Shown here one piece after another: positions 27,379-38,190 of a stretch of DNA of 64,000 bases. The translations under genes were made by a program, and so were the position numbers. The stretch covers positions 62,001 through 126,000 of the forward strand of contig NZ_JNFG01000014.1 in NCBI RefSeq assembly GCF_000729995.1, given 5' to 3'. The notes beneath the pieces were generated by a model. That model worked only from the letters and a program-made list of their open reading frames with translations. It was not told the DNA's origin and did no database searches. The DNA comes from Caballeronia sordidicola (GTDB taxonomy: Bacteria; Pseudomonadota; Gammaproteobacteria; Burkholderiales; Burkholderiaceae). Position 1 is the stretch's first letter; each line of letters starts with the position of its first letter.

Positions 27379-27762
27379 GATGTCGAGAGAAACCGGTGGC
27401 TTGACGGGCTACAAAGTGGGCAAGAACGGGCGTGCTGCACAGAGCGCGAATGCGACGCGGTGAGTGATCTTCGCACCGCGGCGTTGTGGCATTGCCGTAC
27501 CAAAGGCCGATGAAACGCCTGATGTAACTTGCCCAAAAGTGGCTGTCATTCTAAGCCAGCTAAGTAATAAATACTCGACGCTGCACGCGTGGCCCTTGAT
27601 AAACCGGGCTCCTCTCCCATTCGGCTGATAGCGCCGTGGCTGCTTCCTCCCTAAGCTTGGCGGGTCCCTGCAGAGACGGCCTTTTGTGGTGGAAAACAAT
27701 CATCCTTCAAAAACCCAAGCGTTTGGGTTTACTTGCGCACAACTTACGGATAGAGTGACTAC
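27379..27762. other. divergent intergenic region
   Basis: This region separates the amidase gene (minus) from the DUF4160 gene (plus). A perfect 8-bp inverted repeat AAACCCAA-GCGT-TTGGGTTT is at 27711-27730, 32 bp before the DUF4160 start, and is a candidate operator. Nothing else stands out. Confidence 0.45.
27711..27730. promoter_or_regulatory. candidate operator upstream of DUF4160/DUF2442
   Basis: The perfect inverted repeat AAACCCAA/TTGGGTTT with a 4-bp centre lies where a promoter would be expected for the two-gene unit at 27763. Autoregulated toxin-antitoxin-like modules commonly have such sites; binding is inferred. Confidence 0.4.
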
Positions 27763-28014
27763 ATGCCAACGATTTTCCGCATCGGCGCTGCCCGCGTCGT
27801 GATTTATTTAAATGACCATCAGCCTGCACACGTGCATTTGCTTGATGGCAAGCAACACGCCATTTTTAACCTGCACTGTCCGGCTGGACCGCCGAGCTTG
27901 CAAAAGAATCACGGTTTCTCGCACGTTGATGTAAATACTTTCGCTCGCCGGATGCAAAACGTAGTCGGCTCGCTGTGCACTGAATGGAAAACACTTCATG
28001 ACTGCTTTTGTTGA
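27763..28014 (+). CDS. DUF4160 domain protein
   Basis: The 83-residue protein fits the DUF4160 family: the N-terminal segment MPTIFRIGAARVVIYLNDHQPAHVHL contains the conserved HxPxHVH-like element (DHQPAHVH). Its molecular role is not established. It overlaps the DUF2442 gene by 17 bp, and such DUF4160/DUF2442 pairs recur in many bacteria and have been proposed as a toxin-antitoxin-like unit. Confidence 0.8.
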   Translation: MPTIFRIGAARVVIYLNDHQPAHVHLLDGKQHAIFNLHCPAGPPSLQKNHGFSHVDVNTFARRMQNVVGSLCTEWKTLHDCFC

Positions 28015-28465
28015 TATCACCGAACACCAACTGCGCGAAGCCGAAGCGCGCATGAGCAAGCACATTGCTGAAAATCCGGTCGCTACGTCCGCGTCATTCA
28101 ACCCGGTGGACGGCAGGGTGGCTATCGAACTCTCGAATGGCGCGTTGTTTGCGATTCCCGCGCGGATCATTCAGGGTTTGGAAAATGCTTCGGACACCGA
28201 CCTGATCGCGATCGAAATCACGGCGTCCGGCACAGGGCTGTATTTTCCCGCCGTCGACGCCGACATTCTCGTGGCGCCATTACTTGCCGGCGTGCTGGGG
28301 TCGCGATCGTTCATGGCCAGGCGGCTGGGCAAGCAAGGAGGGGCGAGCCGCAGTGAATCCAAAGCGGCTGCGGCCCGCGCGAACGGCGCGCGTGGCGGGC
28401 GGCCCCGCAAGGTCACGGTGAAAAGCGAGCAGCGTGGGGAAAGTGCCGCGCTCGCGAAGAAATAG
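27998..28465 (+). CDS. DUF2442 domain protein with basic tail
   Basis: The 155-residue protein has a central DUF2442 segment (the strand SNGALFAIPARIIQGLENAS, then ASGTGLYFPAVDADI). A basic, Arg/Lys/Ala-rich tail from about residue 110 could bind nucleic acid. It overlaps the DUF4160 gene and is presumably translated from the same message. In related pairs the DUF2442 protein is the candidate antitoxin/regulator; here that is only inference. Confidence 0.75.
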   Translation: MTAFVDITEHQLREAEARMSKHIAENPVATSASFNPVDGRVAIELSNGALFAIPARIIQGLENASDTDLIAIEITASGTGLYFPAVDADILVAPLLAGVLGSRSFMARRLGKQGGASRSESKAAAARANGARGGRPRKVTVKSEQRGESAALAKK

Positions 28466-28538
28466 CCGGCGGTGAATACGGCGACTTCGCTAACGCGACC
28501 TCGAACGTAAAGCGAGTTTCCGCGGCGCCGCAATCGCG

Positions 28539-31500
28539 TCAAGGCACGCGGTCCACCTCGGCGGGAATATCGCGAGAACGTTCGGGAGGCGCAGGGTGCG
28601 TCTCCCCCTTTGCACCGCGCCGCCATTTTCTCGTCACCCATGCGCCGAAATCATCAAGGACCGTATAGGCGACCGGCACGACGACCAGCGTCAACAAAGA
28701 CGAGGTGATTACGCCGCCAATCACGGTCTGGCCCAGCGGACCGCGTTGTTCGCCGCCTTCGCCCAGTCCCAGCGCAAGCGGCAGCATGCCGAAGATCATG
28801 GCGAGCGTGGTCATCAGGATCGGTCGCAGCCTGACGTGTGCCGCTTCCAGCAACGCGTCGGTGCGGGTCATCGGGTGGCCTTTTCCCGTCGCGTCGAGCA
28901 GGGTGCCGCGCCGCGCCTGATTTGCGAAGTCGACGAGCAGGATCGCGTTCTTCGTGACAAGGCCCATCAGCATGATGAAACCGATGATCGAGAACATGTT
29001 GAGCGTGCTGCCGAACAGCAGCAACGCTAGCAGCACGCCCACCAGCGTGAGCGGCAGGGACGTCATGATCGCGAGCGGTTGCAGGAAACTGCCGAATTGC
29101 GACGCCAGGATCATGTAGATGAAGATCACGGCGAGCACCAGCGCCTGGACCGCGTAGATGAACGACTCGTTCATGCTTTTGGTCGAGCCGCCGAAACGGT
29201 AGCGGTAGCCTGCGGGAAGGCGCATTTCGTCGAGGGTTTTCTTCACATCGGCGGCGACTTCACCCGGCGATCGTCCCATGACGTTTGCCGAAATCTCGAC
29301 TTCACGCGACAAATCCCGCCGGCCGATCACATCCGGCCCGGTCGTCTCGGTGATCGCGGCGACCTGTCGCAAGGGCACGAGTATCGGCGCGCCGTTGGCG
29401 TCGGTGCGGCTGGTGGCAATCATGAGCTTTGAGAGGTCATCAACGTTGCGGCGTTGTGCCGAGGGCAGGCGCACGCTCACGTCGTAATCCTGATCGTCGG
29501 GCGCACGCCATGTGCTGATGGCGTCGCCGGAGAGCAACGGGCGCAGCGCCTGACCGACTTCGGCGACACCCACGCCCAGGTCTGAGGCGAGTTCGCGACG
29601 GACGTCGATGGCCACAATGGGTTTATCGTCCTTCAGGCTCGCATCCAGATCCACGAGGCCGGGAATCTTCCGCAAGCGCTGTTGGGCTTCGGCGGACAAA
29701 CGCCGGAGTTCGTCCAGGTTATCGCCTTGCAGGCTGAACTGCACGGCCTTGGTGGACCCGGCGCCGTCTGGCATGCCGATCTCGGTCACCACGATCCCGG
29801 CAATGCGCTGCAGGCGTGTGCGGAACACCTGGTTCAATTCCTGTACGCCGCGTGTGCGTTCGCGCCGCTCTTTCAAACGCACGGTGATCAGCGCGTTGTT
29901 CTTGCCTTGCGCGTTGCCGGAGTTGATCGTGGCGTAGCTATAACGCACTTCGGGGTATGACGCGAGCGCTGCTTCGACCTGCCGGACTTTGTCGGCGGTC
30001 GCTTCCAGCGACGTCCCCACGGGTGTATTCAGGCCAATCTGCGTAGTGGAAAAATCGGCGGCCGGTACGAACTCGGTGCCGACCAGCGGCACGAGGAACA
30101 GGCTGCCGAAAAAGGTGGCGACTGCGATCGACAGCGTGGTGATGCGATGCCTGAGCGACCAGCCGAGCAGCCGCCTATAAAACTGCGCGAGCCGTTCCAC
30201 GCCGCGTTCGAAGAAGGCCAGCAAGCGCGCGAGATGGCGTGTGCCGCGCACGTGCAGCGCGGGATCGGGCCAGATCGACGAGAGCATGGGGTCGAGCGTG
30301 AACGAGACGAACATCGAGATCAGCACGGCGGCTGCAACCGTCACGCCGAACTGGTGAAAGAAGCGGCCGATGATGCCGCTCATGAACCCCACCGGCAGGA
30401 ACACGGCCACGATCGAAAACGTCGTGGCGAGCACGGCGAGGGCAATTTCCTTCGTGCCATCGAGCGCGGCCGTGCGGTGATCCGCGCCAAGCTGCACATG
30501 ACGGACAATGTTCTCGCGCACCACGATCGCGTCGTCGATCAGCAAGCCCACGCACAGAGACAACGCCATCAGCGTGATGACGTTGATCGTGAAACCGGCC
30601 GCGAACATGAACGCAAACGTGCCGATCAATGCGATCGGCAGCGTGAGGCCGGTGATCACGGTGCTGCGCCACGAGCCGAGGAACAGGAACACGATTGCGA
30701 TAGTCAGCAGCGCGCCCTCGAGCAACGTGCCCTTGACTTCGTTCACGCTGTTTTCAATATCGAGTGACGAGTCGTCGGTGATATCGAGCTTGACGCCCGG
30801 CGGCAGGGCTTTTTGCAGCGCCGCGACCTCTGCCCGGATGCCATGCGCCACGTCGACTGTGTTCTCGCCCTGCGCTTTGACCACTGATAAAAACAGCGCG
30901 CGATTCCCATTCAGCAGTGCCATGCTGTCGGGCTCTTCCTGCCCGTCGACCACTTGCGCCACCTGATCCAGCGTGACGGCATGGCCTGCATTCGACGCAC
31001 CACGACGCGCGACAATGATGCGTTTGAAGTCATCGGGTGTCTGGAAGCGGCCCTTCACCTGCACCGTCTGTTCAATCCCTGCCGACGTCAGCGGCCCCGC
31101 CGGAATCTCCTGATTCTCGTTCTGCACGGCGCGAATCACCTGATCCACGCCAACGGACAAAGCTTGCAGCCGATCCGGACTCACATCGATCCGTACCTGC
31201 CGCTTCACGCCGCCCACAATGCTCACCGAGCCCACGCCGCGCACTGTTTCCAGGCGCTTGCGCACGATCTGATCGGCGGCGGTCGTGAGGTCGCGCGTGC
31301 TGAGCGCTGCGCCCGGCGCGTTGGATACGGCAACCGTGACGATCGGCATGTCGGCCGGGTCATAGCGCAAAACGCGCGGTTCTTTTACGCCGTCGCGTAG
31401 ATCGGGCCTGATCAGCGCCACCTTGTCGCGGACGTCCTGCGCGGCCTGCATGACGTTGACCGAGAGATCGAACTGGACGATCACGACCGATAACGCGTCG

Positions 31501-31754
31501 TAGGAGTGCGATGAAATTTCATCGATGCCGCTGATCGTGTTGACCGCTTCCTCGATCTTGCGGGTGACGTCGGATTCCACTGATTCCGGCGATGCCCCCG
31601 GATACGCTGTCTGGACGACGACCACGGGAAACGTGATATCCGGAAACTGGTCGACCTTCAGGCGCTCGTACGAGAACAGGCCGATCACGAGAAACGCCGC
31701 CATCATCATGGCGGCGAACACGGGGTTATTGATGCTGATGCGCGTGAACCACAT
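28539..31754 (-). CDS. RND efflux transporter, inner-membrane permease
   Basis: The 1071-residue protein is an AcrB/MdtB-type proton-driven exporter: an N-terminal membrane helix, two large periplasmic loops and two blocks of membrane helices. Family motifs include [16 protein letters not shown] at the start, the porter-domain text [17 protein letters not shown], and [16 protein letters not shown] in helix 4, with the proton-relay aspartates. Substrate is unknown. It lies 14 bp downstream of its membrane fusion partner; no outer-membrane channel gene is nearby, so a shared TolC-like channel is likely. Confidence 0.93.
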   Translation of the reverse strand: MWFTRISINNPVFAAMMMAAFLVIGLFSYERLKVDQFPDITFPVVVVQTAYPGASPESVESDVTRKIEEAVNTISGIDEISSHSYDALSVVIVQFDLSVNVMQAAQDVRDKVALIRPDLRDGVKEPRVLRYDPADMPIVTVAVSNAPGAALSTRDLTTAADQIVRKRLETVRGVGSVSIVGGVKRQVRIDVSPDRLQALSVGVDQVIRAVQNENQEIPAGPLTSAGIEQTVQVKGRFQTPDDFKRIIVARRGASNAGHAVTLDQVAQVVDGQEEPDSMALLNGNRALFLSVVKAQGENTVDVAHGIRAEVAALQKALPPGVKLDITDDSSLDIENSVNEVKGTLLEGALLTIAIVFLFLGSWRSTVITGLTLPIALIGTFAFMFAAGFTINVITLMALSLCVGLLIDDAIVVRENIVRHVQLGADHRTAALDGTKEIALAVLATTFSIVAVFLPVGFMSGIIGRFFHQFGVTVAAAVLISMFVSFTLDPMLSSIWPDPALHVRGTRHLARLLAFFERGVERLAQFYRRLLGWSLRHRITTLSIAVATFFGSLFLVPLVGTEFVPAADFSTTQIGLNTPVGTSLEATADKVRQVEAALASYPEVRYSYATINSGNAQGKNNALITVRLKERRERTRGVQELNQVFRTRLQRIAGIVVTEIGMPDGAGSTKAVQFSLQGDNLDELRRLSAEAQQRLRKIPGLVDLDASLKDDKPIVAIDVRRELASDLGVGVAEVGQALRPLLSGDAISTWRAPDDQDYDVSVRLPSAQRRNVDDLSKLMIATSRTDANGAPILVPLRQVAAITETTGPDVIGRRDLSREVEISANVMGRSPGEVAADVKKTLDEMRLPAGYRYRFGGSTKSMNESFIYAVQALVLAVIFIYMILASQFGSFLQPLAIMTSLPLTLVGVLLALLLFGSTLNMFSIIGFIMLMGLVTKNAILLVDFANQARRGTLLDATGKGHPMTRTDALLEAAHVRLRPILMTTLAMIFGMLPLALGLGEGGEQRGPLGQTVIGGVITSSLLTLVVVPVAYTVLDDFGAWVTRKWRRGAKGETHPAPPERSRDIPAEVDRVP

Positions 31755-31768
31755 GGCTTGCGGCTCCG

Positions 31769-32944
31769 CTATTGAGCGGCGGGCATGGAAGCCGCCGTGG
31801 CTTGTCCAACCATGCGCACCGTGCTGCCGATGCGCAGCGCGCCGAGGTTATTTTTCACGACCTGCTGGCCTTCCTTGAGCGGCGGATTGACGAGTTGGGT
31901 CCAGCTCGTGCCATCGGCGTCACCGGTCGCGGCCGTGGTGACGGGGACTTCGACGAGCTTGCCGCCAGAGAGTGCGTAGACGCTGTGGCTCGCGCCGTCC
32001 GTGCGCACCGCCGATGCCGGCACCACCAGCGCGTTCGGGGTGCTGCCCACCGTCACGCTGCCCGTGCCGAACATGCCGACGCGCAACGTGCCGGTCGGAT
32101 TGGCCACCTGGATATAGATCATGATCGAGCGCGAGCCCGGCTGCGCGGCGGGATTGATGCGTGTGACGGTGGCGGCGACGGGTGCATCGACGCCATCGAA
32201 ACGAATCGACACGGGCTGGCCGATCCGAACGCGGCCGATTTCCCCTACAGGCACGGGCGCTTCGAGTTCAAGCTGGGTCAGGTCGACGACATCGAACAAT
32301 TTGCTGTCGACGGCCACCCGTTCGCCTGGTTCGACGCTGCGCGATGCAATCTGGCCGTTGAACGGCGCGCGCACGATGGTGTCCGCCACCGACAAATTCG
32401 ATGACGCCAGTGCGGCGCGCGCGGCAGCGAGATTGGCGGCGGCGATGGCGTACTGGCTTTGGGCGGTATCGAAGGCGTTCTTCGAGATGAAGCCTTTTTC
32501 GACCAGCACGCGATTGTTCTCGAGCGTTTGTTTCGCGATATCCAGCTGGCCGGCCATGGCGGCCATTTGTCCGCGTGATTGCTCGGCGCGTGCGGTGTAG
32601 TCGCGGGCGTCGATGGAGGCGAGTACTTGTCCTGCCTTGACGGTATCGCCTTCGCGGGCGCGTACGTCGAGCGCCGAGCCCGCCACTTTCGCTTTGACGG
32701 CGGCTTGCGTGACTGCGCGAAGTGAACCGGTGAGCGGCAGCATTTCGGATAGCGTGCGACGTGTGAGCTCGCTCAGGTCACCGGGAGTGAATTCGATGAC
32801 GGACTCGTCCGCGGAGGACGAAGCCGATGTTACCGGTGCGGTGGCGCTCGCGCGTTTTCTGAGCGTGTGAGTGATGCTGAGCGCCAGCACGATGATGATG
32901 ACGATTGTCGCGAGAAAGAGGTTCCGTTTTTTCGATGAATGCAT
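31769..32944 (-). CDS. RND efflux membrane fusion protein
   Basis: The 391-residue periplasmic adaptor links the RND pump to an outer-membrane channel. It has one N-terminal membrane segment (residues 8-24, no lipobox), a lipoyl/barrel-sandwich half (VKAKVAGSALDVRAREGDTVKAGQVLASID), a coiled-coil hairpin near residues 115-180, the second half-lipoyl (VRAPFNGQIASRSVEPGERV), and the beta-barrel and membrane-proximal domains. It is the first gene of the pump operon. Confidence 0.92.
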   Translation of the reverse strand: MHSSKKRNLFLATIVIIIVLALSITHTLRKRASATAPVTSASSSADESVIEFTPGDLSELTRRTLSEMLPLTGSLRAVTQAAVKAKVAGSALDVRAREGDTVKAGQVLASIDARDYTARAEQSRGQMAAMAGQLDIAKQTLENNRVLVEKGFISKNAFDTAQSQYAIAAANLAAARAALASSNLSVADTIVRAPFNGQIASRSVEPGERVAVDSKLFDVVDLTQLELEAPVPVGEIGRVRIGQPVSIRFDGVDAPVAATVTRINPAAQPGSRSIMIYIQVANPTGTLRVGMFGTGSVTVGSTPNALVVPASAVRTDGASHSVYALSGGKLVEVPVTTAATGDADGTSWTQLVNPPLKEGQQVVKNNLGALRIGSTVRMVGQATAASMPAAQ

Positions 32945-33055
32945 TGCTTATCAGTGGAGCGTGAAGCACGCCGCACGATAGCGCATTTATGGCTGGCAGG
33001 CGGCAAAGTTGCAGGAGGCCATGCGCAAGTCCGGTACCAACGTTGACGCCCGGGA

Positions 33056-34429
33056 TCAAATCGTCCGTGAAAACCGTTGCTTGGCGTTCCCGGCGAGATA
33101 CCGATCGAAGATCATGGCCACATTACGCACGAGCAGGCGGCCGTCGGGGAGCACCTCGATCCCATCGTGGTTCACCTTGACGAGTCCATCGGCTTCAAGC
33201 GATTTCAAACGCTCCAATTCACTGGCGAAAGCGGCTTCAAACCGAATCCCATAAGCCGCTTCCAACGCATCAAAGCGCAGGGAAAATTGACACATGATTT
33301 CAGTGATGATGTCGCGCCGCAGCCGATCATCGGCGTTTAGCTGAATGCCTCGTGCAATAGCGAGCTCACCGCGATCGATCGCCGCGGCATAACCGGCCAT
33401 GTCCTTGGCGTTCTGCGCGTAGACATCGCCGACTTTGCCAATGGAAGAAACGCCCAGGCCAATCAAATCGCAATCCGCCTGGGTGCTGTAACCCTGAAAA
33501 TTTCGATGAAGCGTTCCGGCTCGCTGCGCAACCGCGAGTTCATCGTGTGGCAGGGCGAAATGATCCATCCCGATGTAGACGTAACCTGCCTCTGTCAGCT
33601 TCTCGATAACCCGTTCGAGAATCGCCAGACGCACGGCTGGCGAGGGCAGCGTGGCTTCATCCATTTGCCGCTGCATCTTGAAAACAGCCGGCATATGGGC
33701 ATAGCCGAACACCGAAAGCCGGTCGGGAGCGAGCGTGATGATCGTGTCGAGCGTCCGGCTAAAGCTCTCTACAGTTTGATATGGCAATCCATAGATCAGG
33801 TCGACGCTTATCGACTTGAAACCCTCGGCCCGTGCCGCCGACATGACCGTCTGCGTCGTCTTGAGTGGCTGAACGCGATTGATCGCTTGCTGCACGCGCA
33901 GATCAAAGTCCTGCACGCCGAAACTCAGCCGATTGAAACCCAGGTCGCGCAGCACGCCGATTGTTTCCGCTGATGCCTCGCGGGGATCAACCTCGATCGA
34001 ATACTCGGCTTGGGCGTCGGGCAGCAAGCGGAACGACTCAGCGGTTGCGGTCATCAGTTCGGCCATTTCGTCGTGCGACAAAAACGTCGGCGTGCCACCG
34101 CCCCAATGCAATTGCGAGACGGCGCGGGTGGTATCGAAACATGCTGCCTGCAACACAAGTTCACGTTTTAGCCGATCAAGATACGGACGCGCGTGCGCAC
34201 GATTTTTTGTAGCAATCTTGTTGCAGCCGCAATAGAAGCAGACGGTGTCGCAGAACGGAATATGGAAGTAGAGCGAAAGATCCGCCGATGCCGCTCCCGG
34301 GTCCGCCGCGGCTCGATGGTAATGGGCGGTGTCGAAGGTGTCGGTGAATTGAACGGCGGTGGGATACGACGTGTAGCGCGGACCGGCCGCGTCGTATTTG
34401 GTGAGCAGATCGGGGCGGAAGAGGGACAT
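33056..34429 (-). CDS. hemN: oxygen-independent coproporphyrinogen III oxidase
   Basis: The 457-residue radical SAM enzyme oxidatively decarboxylates coproporphyrinogen III in heme synthesis without oxygen. The 4Fe-4S cluster cysteines are Cys60, Cys64 and Cys67 in HIPFCDTVCFYCGC; the extra cysteine and the YTSYPTA N terminus mark true HemN rather than HemW. The GGGTPTFL SAM-binding segment follows. The ATG at 34429 (MSLFRPDLL) is chosen; the frame is open to 34585. Confidence 0.94.
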   Translation of the reverse strand: MSLFRPDLLTKYDAAGPRYTSYPTAVQFTDTFDTAHYHRAAADPGAASADLSLYFHIPFCDTVCFYCGCNKIATKNRAHARPYLDRLKRELVLQAACFDTTRAVSQLHWGGGTPTFLSHDEMAELMTATAESFRLLPDAQAEYSIEVDPREASAETIGVLRDLGFNRLSFGVQDFDLRVQQAINRVQPLKTTQTVMSAARAEGFKSISVDLIYGLPYQTVESFSRTLDTIITLAPDRLSVFGYAHMPAVFKMQRQMDEATLPSPAVRLAILERVIEKLTEAGYVYIGMDHFALPHDELAVAQRAGTLHRNFQGYSTQADCDLIGLGVSSIGKVGDVYAQNAKDMAGYAAAIDRGELAIARGIQLNADDRLRRDIITEIMCQFSLRFDALEAAYGIRFEAAFASELERLKSLEADGLVKVNHDGIEVLPDGRLLVRNVAMIFDRYLAGNAKQRFSRTI

Positions 34430-34577
34430 TGCGGACAGACTTGGACCAAGGTGCGCCGAGTCTAGCGGACCCGTTTCCCTGTTTCTTGCGTGATAACGCC
34501 GCAGCCGCTCGCAGTGGCACAATGCCGGGTTGCCGCCCGTACTGAAGCCACCCGAAGTCATCAAACTGCCCGAACCG

Positions 34578-34871
34578 ATGTCCACTGCCCAACGTCTTAG
34601 CTCCGTTCACGCGTGCCGCGAAAGCTGCGGTGCTTGCTGTATCGCGCCGTCGATTTCCAGCGCGATTCCCGGCATGCCCAACGGCAAGCCGGCGGGTGTG
34701 CGCTGCATTCAACTCGGCGCTGATCTGCGCTGTGCGATTTTCGGCGATCCGCGCAGGCCGGCTTGTTGCTCGGGCTTGCAGCCATCAGAGTCCATGTGTG
34801 GCGATACGCGTGCTTACGCGCTGGCCTGGCTCACGCAACTCGAAGCCGATACGCAACCTGAGCGCGCCTAG
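34578..34871 (+). CDS. YkgJ family cysteine cluster protein
   Basis: The protein of about 97 residues shows the YkgJ pattern CxxxCxxCC near residues 13-20 (CRESCGACCIAPSIS), then CIQL, CAIF, CCSGLQPSESMCGD. The cysteines probably bind zinc or an iron-sulfur cluster; the function is unknown. The ATG at 34578 was chosen since family members begin shortly before the cysteine cluster; a TTG at 34530 is the alternative. It is divergent from hemN. Confidence 0.8.
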   Translation: MSTAQRLSSVHACRESCGACCIAPSISSAIPGMPNGKPAGVRCIQLGADLRCAIFGDPRRPACCSGLQPSESMCGDTRAYALAWLTQLEADTQPERA

Positions 34872-34908
34872 CCGGTCGAATGCTCATCAAGTCACTGGAG
34901 AATTTCGC

Positions 34909-35499
34909 ATGACTCAAGCCGTTGCGCCGAAGCGGCGCCGGTTCCTGCTCGCAGCCCTTGGCGGCGCGGGCGCGGCGGTGGCGCTGGGAACCCAGGGATG
35001 CGCCGCCGCGATATTTCCGTTCATCCCCGATCACTACACGTTCAGCCAGGCGCAGGTCCAGGACGCGGTGCAGCGCAAGTTTCCGCTGCAACGCACGGCC
35101 TCGCAGATCTTCGATGTCACGTTGAGCAATCCGTTGGTAGGCCTCGCGCCCGATCGGAACCGGATAACCGTTCGGCTAGACGCGCGGCTTGCCACGCCGT
35201 TCATGCCGAATCCGGTCACCGGCGTGTTTACGCTTTCCAGTCAGCTTGCTTACGACGCCGCCAGCCATTCGGTCATCCTGATGTCGCCGACTGTCGACGG
35301 CTCGCAGGTCGCAGGCGACGCTGCGCAATACAGCCAGCAAATCAACGCGGTCGGCGCGGTCATGGCGACGCAGTTCCTGGACCGTTACCCCATTTACACA
35401 TTCAAGCCAGAACAATTACAGTTTGCCGGTGTTAATTACGAACCCGGTACAATCACCGTCCTTACAAACGGCATACGCGTTCAGATCGTCGAGAAGTAG
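34909..35499 (+). CDS. DUF1439 family lipoprotein with Tat-like signal
   Basis: The 196-residue protein begins with [24 protein letters not shown], which combines a twin-arginine-like RRxFL motif with a lipobox ending at Cys31. The mature part resembles DUF1439 (YceB-like): [18 protein letters not shown], the NPLVGL element and the C-terminal [20 protein letters not shown]. It is probably a membrane-anchored lipid-binding-fold protein. GGAG lies eight bases before ATG 34909. It follows the YkgJ gene by 37 bp. Confidence 0.8.
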   Translation: MTQAVAPKRRRFLLAALGGAGAAVALGTQGCAAAIFPFIPDHYTFSQAQVQDAVQRKFPLQRTASQIFDVTLSNPLVGLAPDRNRITVRLDARLATPFMPNPVTGVFTLSSQLAYDAASHSVILMSPTVDGSQVAGDAAQYSQQINAVGAVMATQFLDRYPIYTFKPEQLQFAGVNYEPGTITVLTNGIRVQIVEK

Positions 35500-35576
35500 T
35501 TTTCCGGCGCAATCCAGTACGCGCGTGCCCGAACGATTGGCTGGCGACGGCCAAACTATGCCAAAAGGGCGGAGCG

Positions 35577-36410
35577 ATGGACTGGATTCTGTTTTGCAAA
35601 GCGCTGATTTTGGGCGTAGTGGAGGGCTTGACCGAGTTTTTGCCGGTATCGAGCACGGGGCATCTGATTGTTGCCGGCAGCCTGCTGAATTTCACTAACG
35701 CACAGGCCAAGACCTTCGACGTCGTGATCCAGTTCGGCGCGATCCTCGCGATTGTCTGGGAATACCGGCGCAAGATCGGCTCGGTCGTGGCGGGGTTGCC
35801 GACCCAGCCCAAGGCGCGCCGGTTCGCGCTGAACGTGATCATCGCGACCATTCCGGCAGTTGTGCTCGGCTTGCTGTTCGAAAAGCACATTAAAGCCGTT
35901 TTGTTCGCGCCGGTGCCGGTGTCCGTGGCGCTGATCGTGGGCGGCGTCGTCATCCTGTGGGCGGAAGCGCGGCATCGCGAGCGCAATGTCGCGCCGAGGG
36001 TGACGTCAGTGGACGATCTCTCTTACGCCGATGCCTTCAAAGTCGGGCTCGCCCAATGCTTCGCGCTGATTCCCGGCACGTCGCGCTCGGGCTCGACGAT
36101 TATCGGCGGGATGTTGTTCGGGCTGGAACGCAAGATTGCGACCGAGTTTTCCTTCTTCCTCGCCATTCCGATTATTTTCGGCGCCACGCTTTACGAGCTG
36201 GCGAAGGAGTGGCGCACGCTGTCCGTCGGTTCGATCGGCTTGTTTATCGTTGGGCTCGTGGCTGCGTTTGTCAGCGCATTTATCTGTATTCGATGGCTGT
36301 TGCGCTATGTGGCCACGCATGATTTCACGGCGTTCGCGTGGTATCGGATAGGGTTCGGGCTGCTGATTTTGATTGTTGGGTATAGCGGCGGGTTGAGTTG
36401 GGCGGATTGA
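35577..36410 (+). CDS. uppP: undecaprenyl-diphosphate phosphatase
   Basis: The 277-residue membrane enzyme removes one phosphate from undecaprenyl diphosphate to recycle the peptidoglycan lipid carrier. The two signatures are [17 protein letters not shown] (residues 16-32) and the phosphate-binding [10 protein letters not shown] (near 162-171). The length and about seven or eight hydrophobic helices fit BacA/UppP. A GGAG ribosome site precedes ATG 35577. Confidence 0.96.
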   Translation: MDWILFCKALILGVVEGLTEFLPVSSTGHLIVAGSLLNFTNAQAKTFDVVIQFGAILAIVWEYRRKIGSVVAGLPTQPKARRFALNVIIATIPAVVLGLLFEKHIKAVLFAPVPVSVALIVGGVVILWAEARHRERNVAPRVTSVDDLSYADAFKVGLAQCFALIPGTSRSGSTIIGGMLFGLERKIATEFSFFLAIPIIFGATLYELAKEWRTLSVGSIGLFIVGLVAAFVSAFICIRWLLRYVATHDFTAFAWYRIGFGLLILIVGYSGGLSWAD

Positions 36411-36499
36411 TGATTCGAGTTGGGCGGAGTGATGATTCGCGGTTTTTAGAGTCGTTTACCGAGGCTCGAGTTAAGGCTTGAAGTCCGCAAGCGCATACG

Positions 36500-36540
36500 A
36501 AACAGGCCGTTCCAACGTGAGTTGGAACGGCCTGTTTTTG
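36500..36540. terminator. strong bidirectional terminator (17-bp stem)
   Basis: A perfect 17-bp stem (36500-36516 with 36521-36537) with loop GTGA is flanked by A and T runs. It lies between the converging uppP (+) and trmB (-) genes. Its core GCCGTTCCAAC/GTTGGAACGGC is repeated in the terminator at 47379. Confidence 0.9.
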
Positions 36541-36567
36541 TCTGGGCTGATGGATTTGGGCTGTCGT

Positions 36568-37320
36568 TCAGCGGCGCCTGAACACGAGATCCCACACGCC
36601 GTGGCCGAGCTTTAATCCGCGGCGTTCAAACTTGGTCACAGGCCGGTAATCGGGACGCGGAGCGTAGTCCGAGCCGGCTGTGTTTTCCAGCGTGGATTCC
36701 GCCGACAGCACTTCGAGCATCTGCTCGGCATAGTTCTGCCAGTCAGTGGCGAGATGGATATAGCCGCCCGGCTTGAGCCGCGAAACAAGCAGCGCAACGA
36801 ACTTCGGCTGGATCAGCCTGCGTTTATGGTGACGCGCCTTGTGCCACGGATCGGGGAAATAGATATGGACGCCGTCAAGGCTGTCCGCCGCGATCATTTG
36901 TTCGAGCACTTCCACCGCGTCGTGCTGGACGACGCGAATGTTCGTCAGCTCCTGTTCGCCGATCAGTTTCAGCAACGCGCCCACGCCCGGTTCATGGACC
37001 TCGACGCCGAGAAAGTCGTCGGCGGGGCGTGCTGATGCAATTTCCGCCGTTGTCGCACCCATGCCGAAGCCGATCTCCAGCACGCGCGGCGCTTGGCGGC
37101 CGAACGCGGCGTTCCAGTCGAGCGGCTGCGGCGCGTACGGCACGACAAAGCGCGGTCCGAATTCATCGAGCGCGCGGCGCTGTCCCGTCGATACCCGTCC
37201 CGCGCGCGTGACGAAGCTGCGAATCCGCCGATGACGAAGCGTGCCGGCCGGTTCCGTGGCTTCGTCGCGATCGTCGCTTTCGTTGGTCTCGTCTTGGTCG
37301 GGGGTGGGATCGTGGATCAT
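36568..37320 (-). CDS. trmB: tRNA (guanine-N7-)-methyltransferase
   Basis: The 250-residue SAM enzyme makes m7G46 in tRNA. The SAM motif is [16 protein letters not shown], the acceptor motif is [19 protein letters not shown], and the C-terminal [12 protein letters not shown] segment and the TKFERRG motif complete the family. The first 35 residues form an acidic, disordered extension. The ATG at 37320 (MIHDPTPDQ) is chosen; the frame is open to 37431 through the terminator of tRNA-Gly, which is not plausible coding. Confidence 0.95.
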   Translation of the reverse strand: MIHDPTPDQDETNESDDRDEATEPAGTLRHRRIRSFVTRAGRVSTGQRRALDEFGPRFVVPYAPQPLDWNAAFGRQAPRVLEIGFGMGATTAEIASARPADDFLGVEVHEPGVGALLKLIGEQELTNIRVVQHDAVEVLEQMIAADSLDGVHIYFPDPWHKARHHKRRLIQPKFVALLVSRLKPGGYIHLATDWQNYAEQMLEVLSAESTLENTAGSDYAPRPDYRPVTKFERRGLKLGHGVWDLVFRRR

Positions 37321-37396
37321 CGAAAAAGGACGCGGATTTGTGGGGTTAAGCTGAGCTTGCGGCAAACACGAGGCAAACCGGGCGCTGCCGTAAATC

Positions 37397-37425
37397 AAAA
37401 AGCCGCCTTTCGAAGGCGGCTTTTT
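37397..37425 (-). terminator. terminator of tRNA-Gly
   Basis: A 13-bp stem (37397-37409 with 37413-37425) and a 3-nt loop, with A/T runs on both sides, lies 13 bp after the tRNA-Gly 3' end. Confidence 0.85.
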
Positions 37426-37437
37426 GCGCAAGAAAAC

Positions 37438-37511
37438 TGGAGCGGGCGATGGGAATCGAACCCACGGCTCTAGCTTGGGAAGCTAGGGTATTGCCATTAT
37501 ACGACGCCCGC
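37438..37511 (-). tRNA. tRNA-Gly (anticodon CCC)
   Basis: The 74-nt gene has an encoded CCA, a perfect 7-bp acceptor stem GCGGGCG/CGCCCGC (37505-37511 with 37442-37448), the anticodon stem CTAGC/GCTAG with loop TTCCCAA (anticodon CCC), and a GTGGGTTCGATTCCCAT T arm. It reads GGG codons. Confidence 0.95.
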
Positions 37512-37598
37512 AGAGAGCGCAATTTTACGCGGAATACGCCGTCGACCGCAACTTTACCCGGATCGACGGAGATTGAACCCTCGAATCACACCCTTGGG

Positions 37599-38171
37599 TC
37601 ACACCCCGAACATGGTCATGGTCACGGCCAGCCGCGTCACGACCATCAGCAGTACCTGAACGATCACGAACAGCAGGATAGGCGATAAATCGATACCGCC
37701 CATGCGCGGCAACACGCGCCGCAGCGGCTCGAGAAACGGCGCCGTAAGCTGGTACAGCAGCGGCATGGCCGGGGATTGTGGGTTCAGCCACGACAGCAAA
37801 GCCATCAGGATCGTCATCCAGATGATGAGATTCAGCGCCCATTTGATGACGGTGATCACCGCGACCAACAGCAACGTAGGAAGCATGGGCACGAGTCCGG
37901 CGGGATCGACGCCCGCGACCAGGACCAACAGGATCACGAATACCACCGCCGCAAGAATCGCCGCGACAATGCTCGCCCAGTCGATGGTCTTTGCCGTCGG
38001 CAGGATCTTGCGCAACGGCAAGACGAGCCAGTTGGTAGCTTGCATCACGGCGTTGGACACGGGGTTGTACGGCGGCATGCGGACGACCTGCATCCAGGCG
38101 CGCAGCAGCAGCGCAGCGCCGAACAGCGTGAAGATTGTGTTGAGTAGAAAACGGGCGATCTCGCCGAACAT
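37599..38171 (-). CDS. YggT family membrane protein
   Basis: The 190-residue protein has two YggT repeats, each a pair of hydrophobic helices with the NPVSNAVMQATNWLVLPLRKILP and NPQSPAMPLLYQLTAPFLEPLRRVLP type segment. The exact function is unknown; family members are linked to osmotic tolerance and cell division or photosystem assembly in other groups. The start is ATG 38171. Confidence 0.88.
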   Translation of the reverse strand: MFGEIARFLLNTIFTLFGAALLLRAWMQVVRMPPYNPVSNAVMQATNWLVLPLRKILPTAKTIDWASIVAAILAAVVFVILLVLVAGVDPAGLVPMLPTLLLVAVITVIKWALNLIIWMTILMALLSWLNPQSPAMPLLYQLTAPFLEPLRRVLPRMGGIDLSPILLFVIVQVLLMVVTRLAVTMTMFGV

Positions 38172-38190
38172 CTCAAATCCTTTTCAAGGC

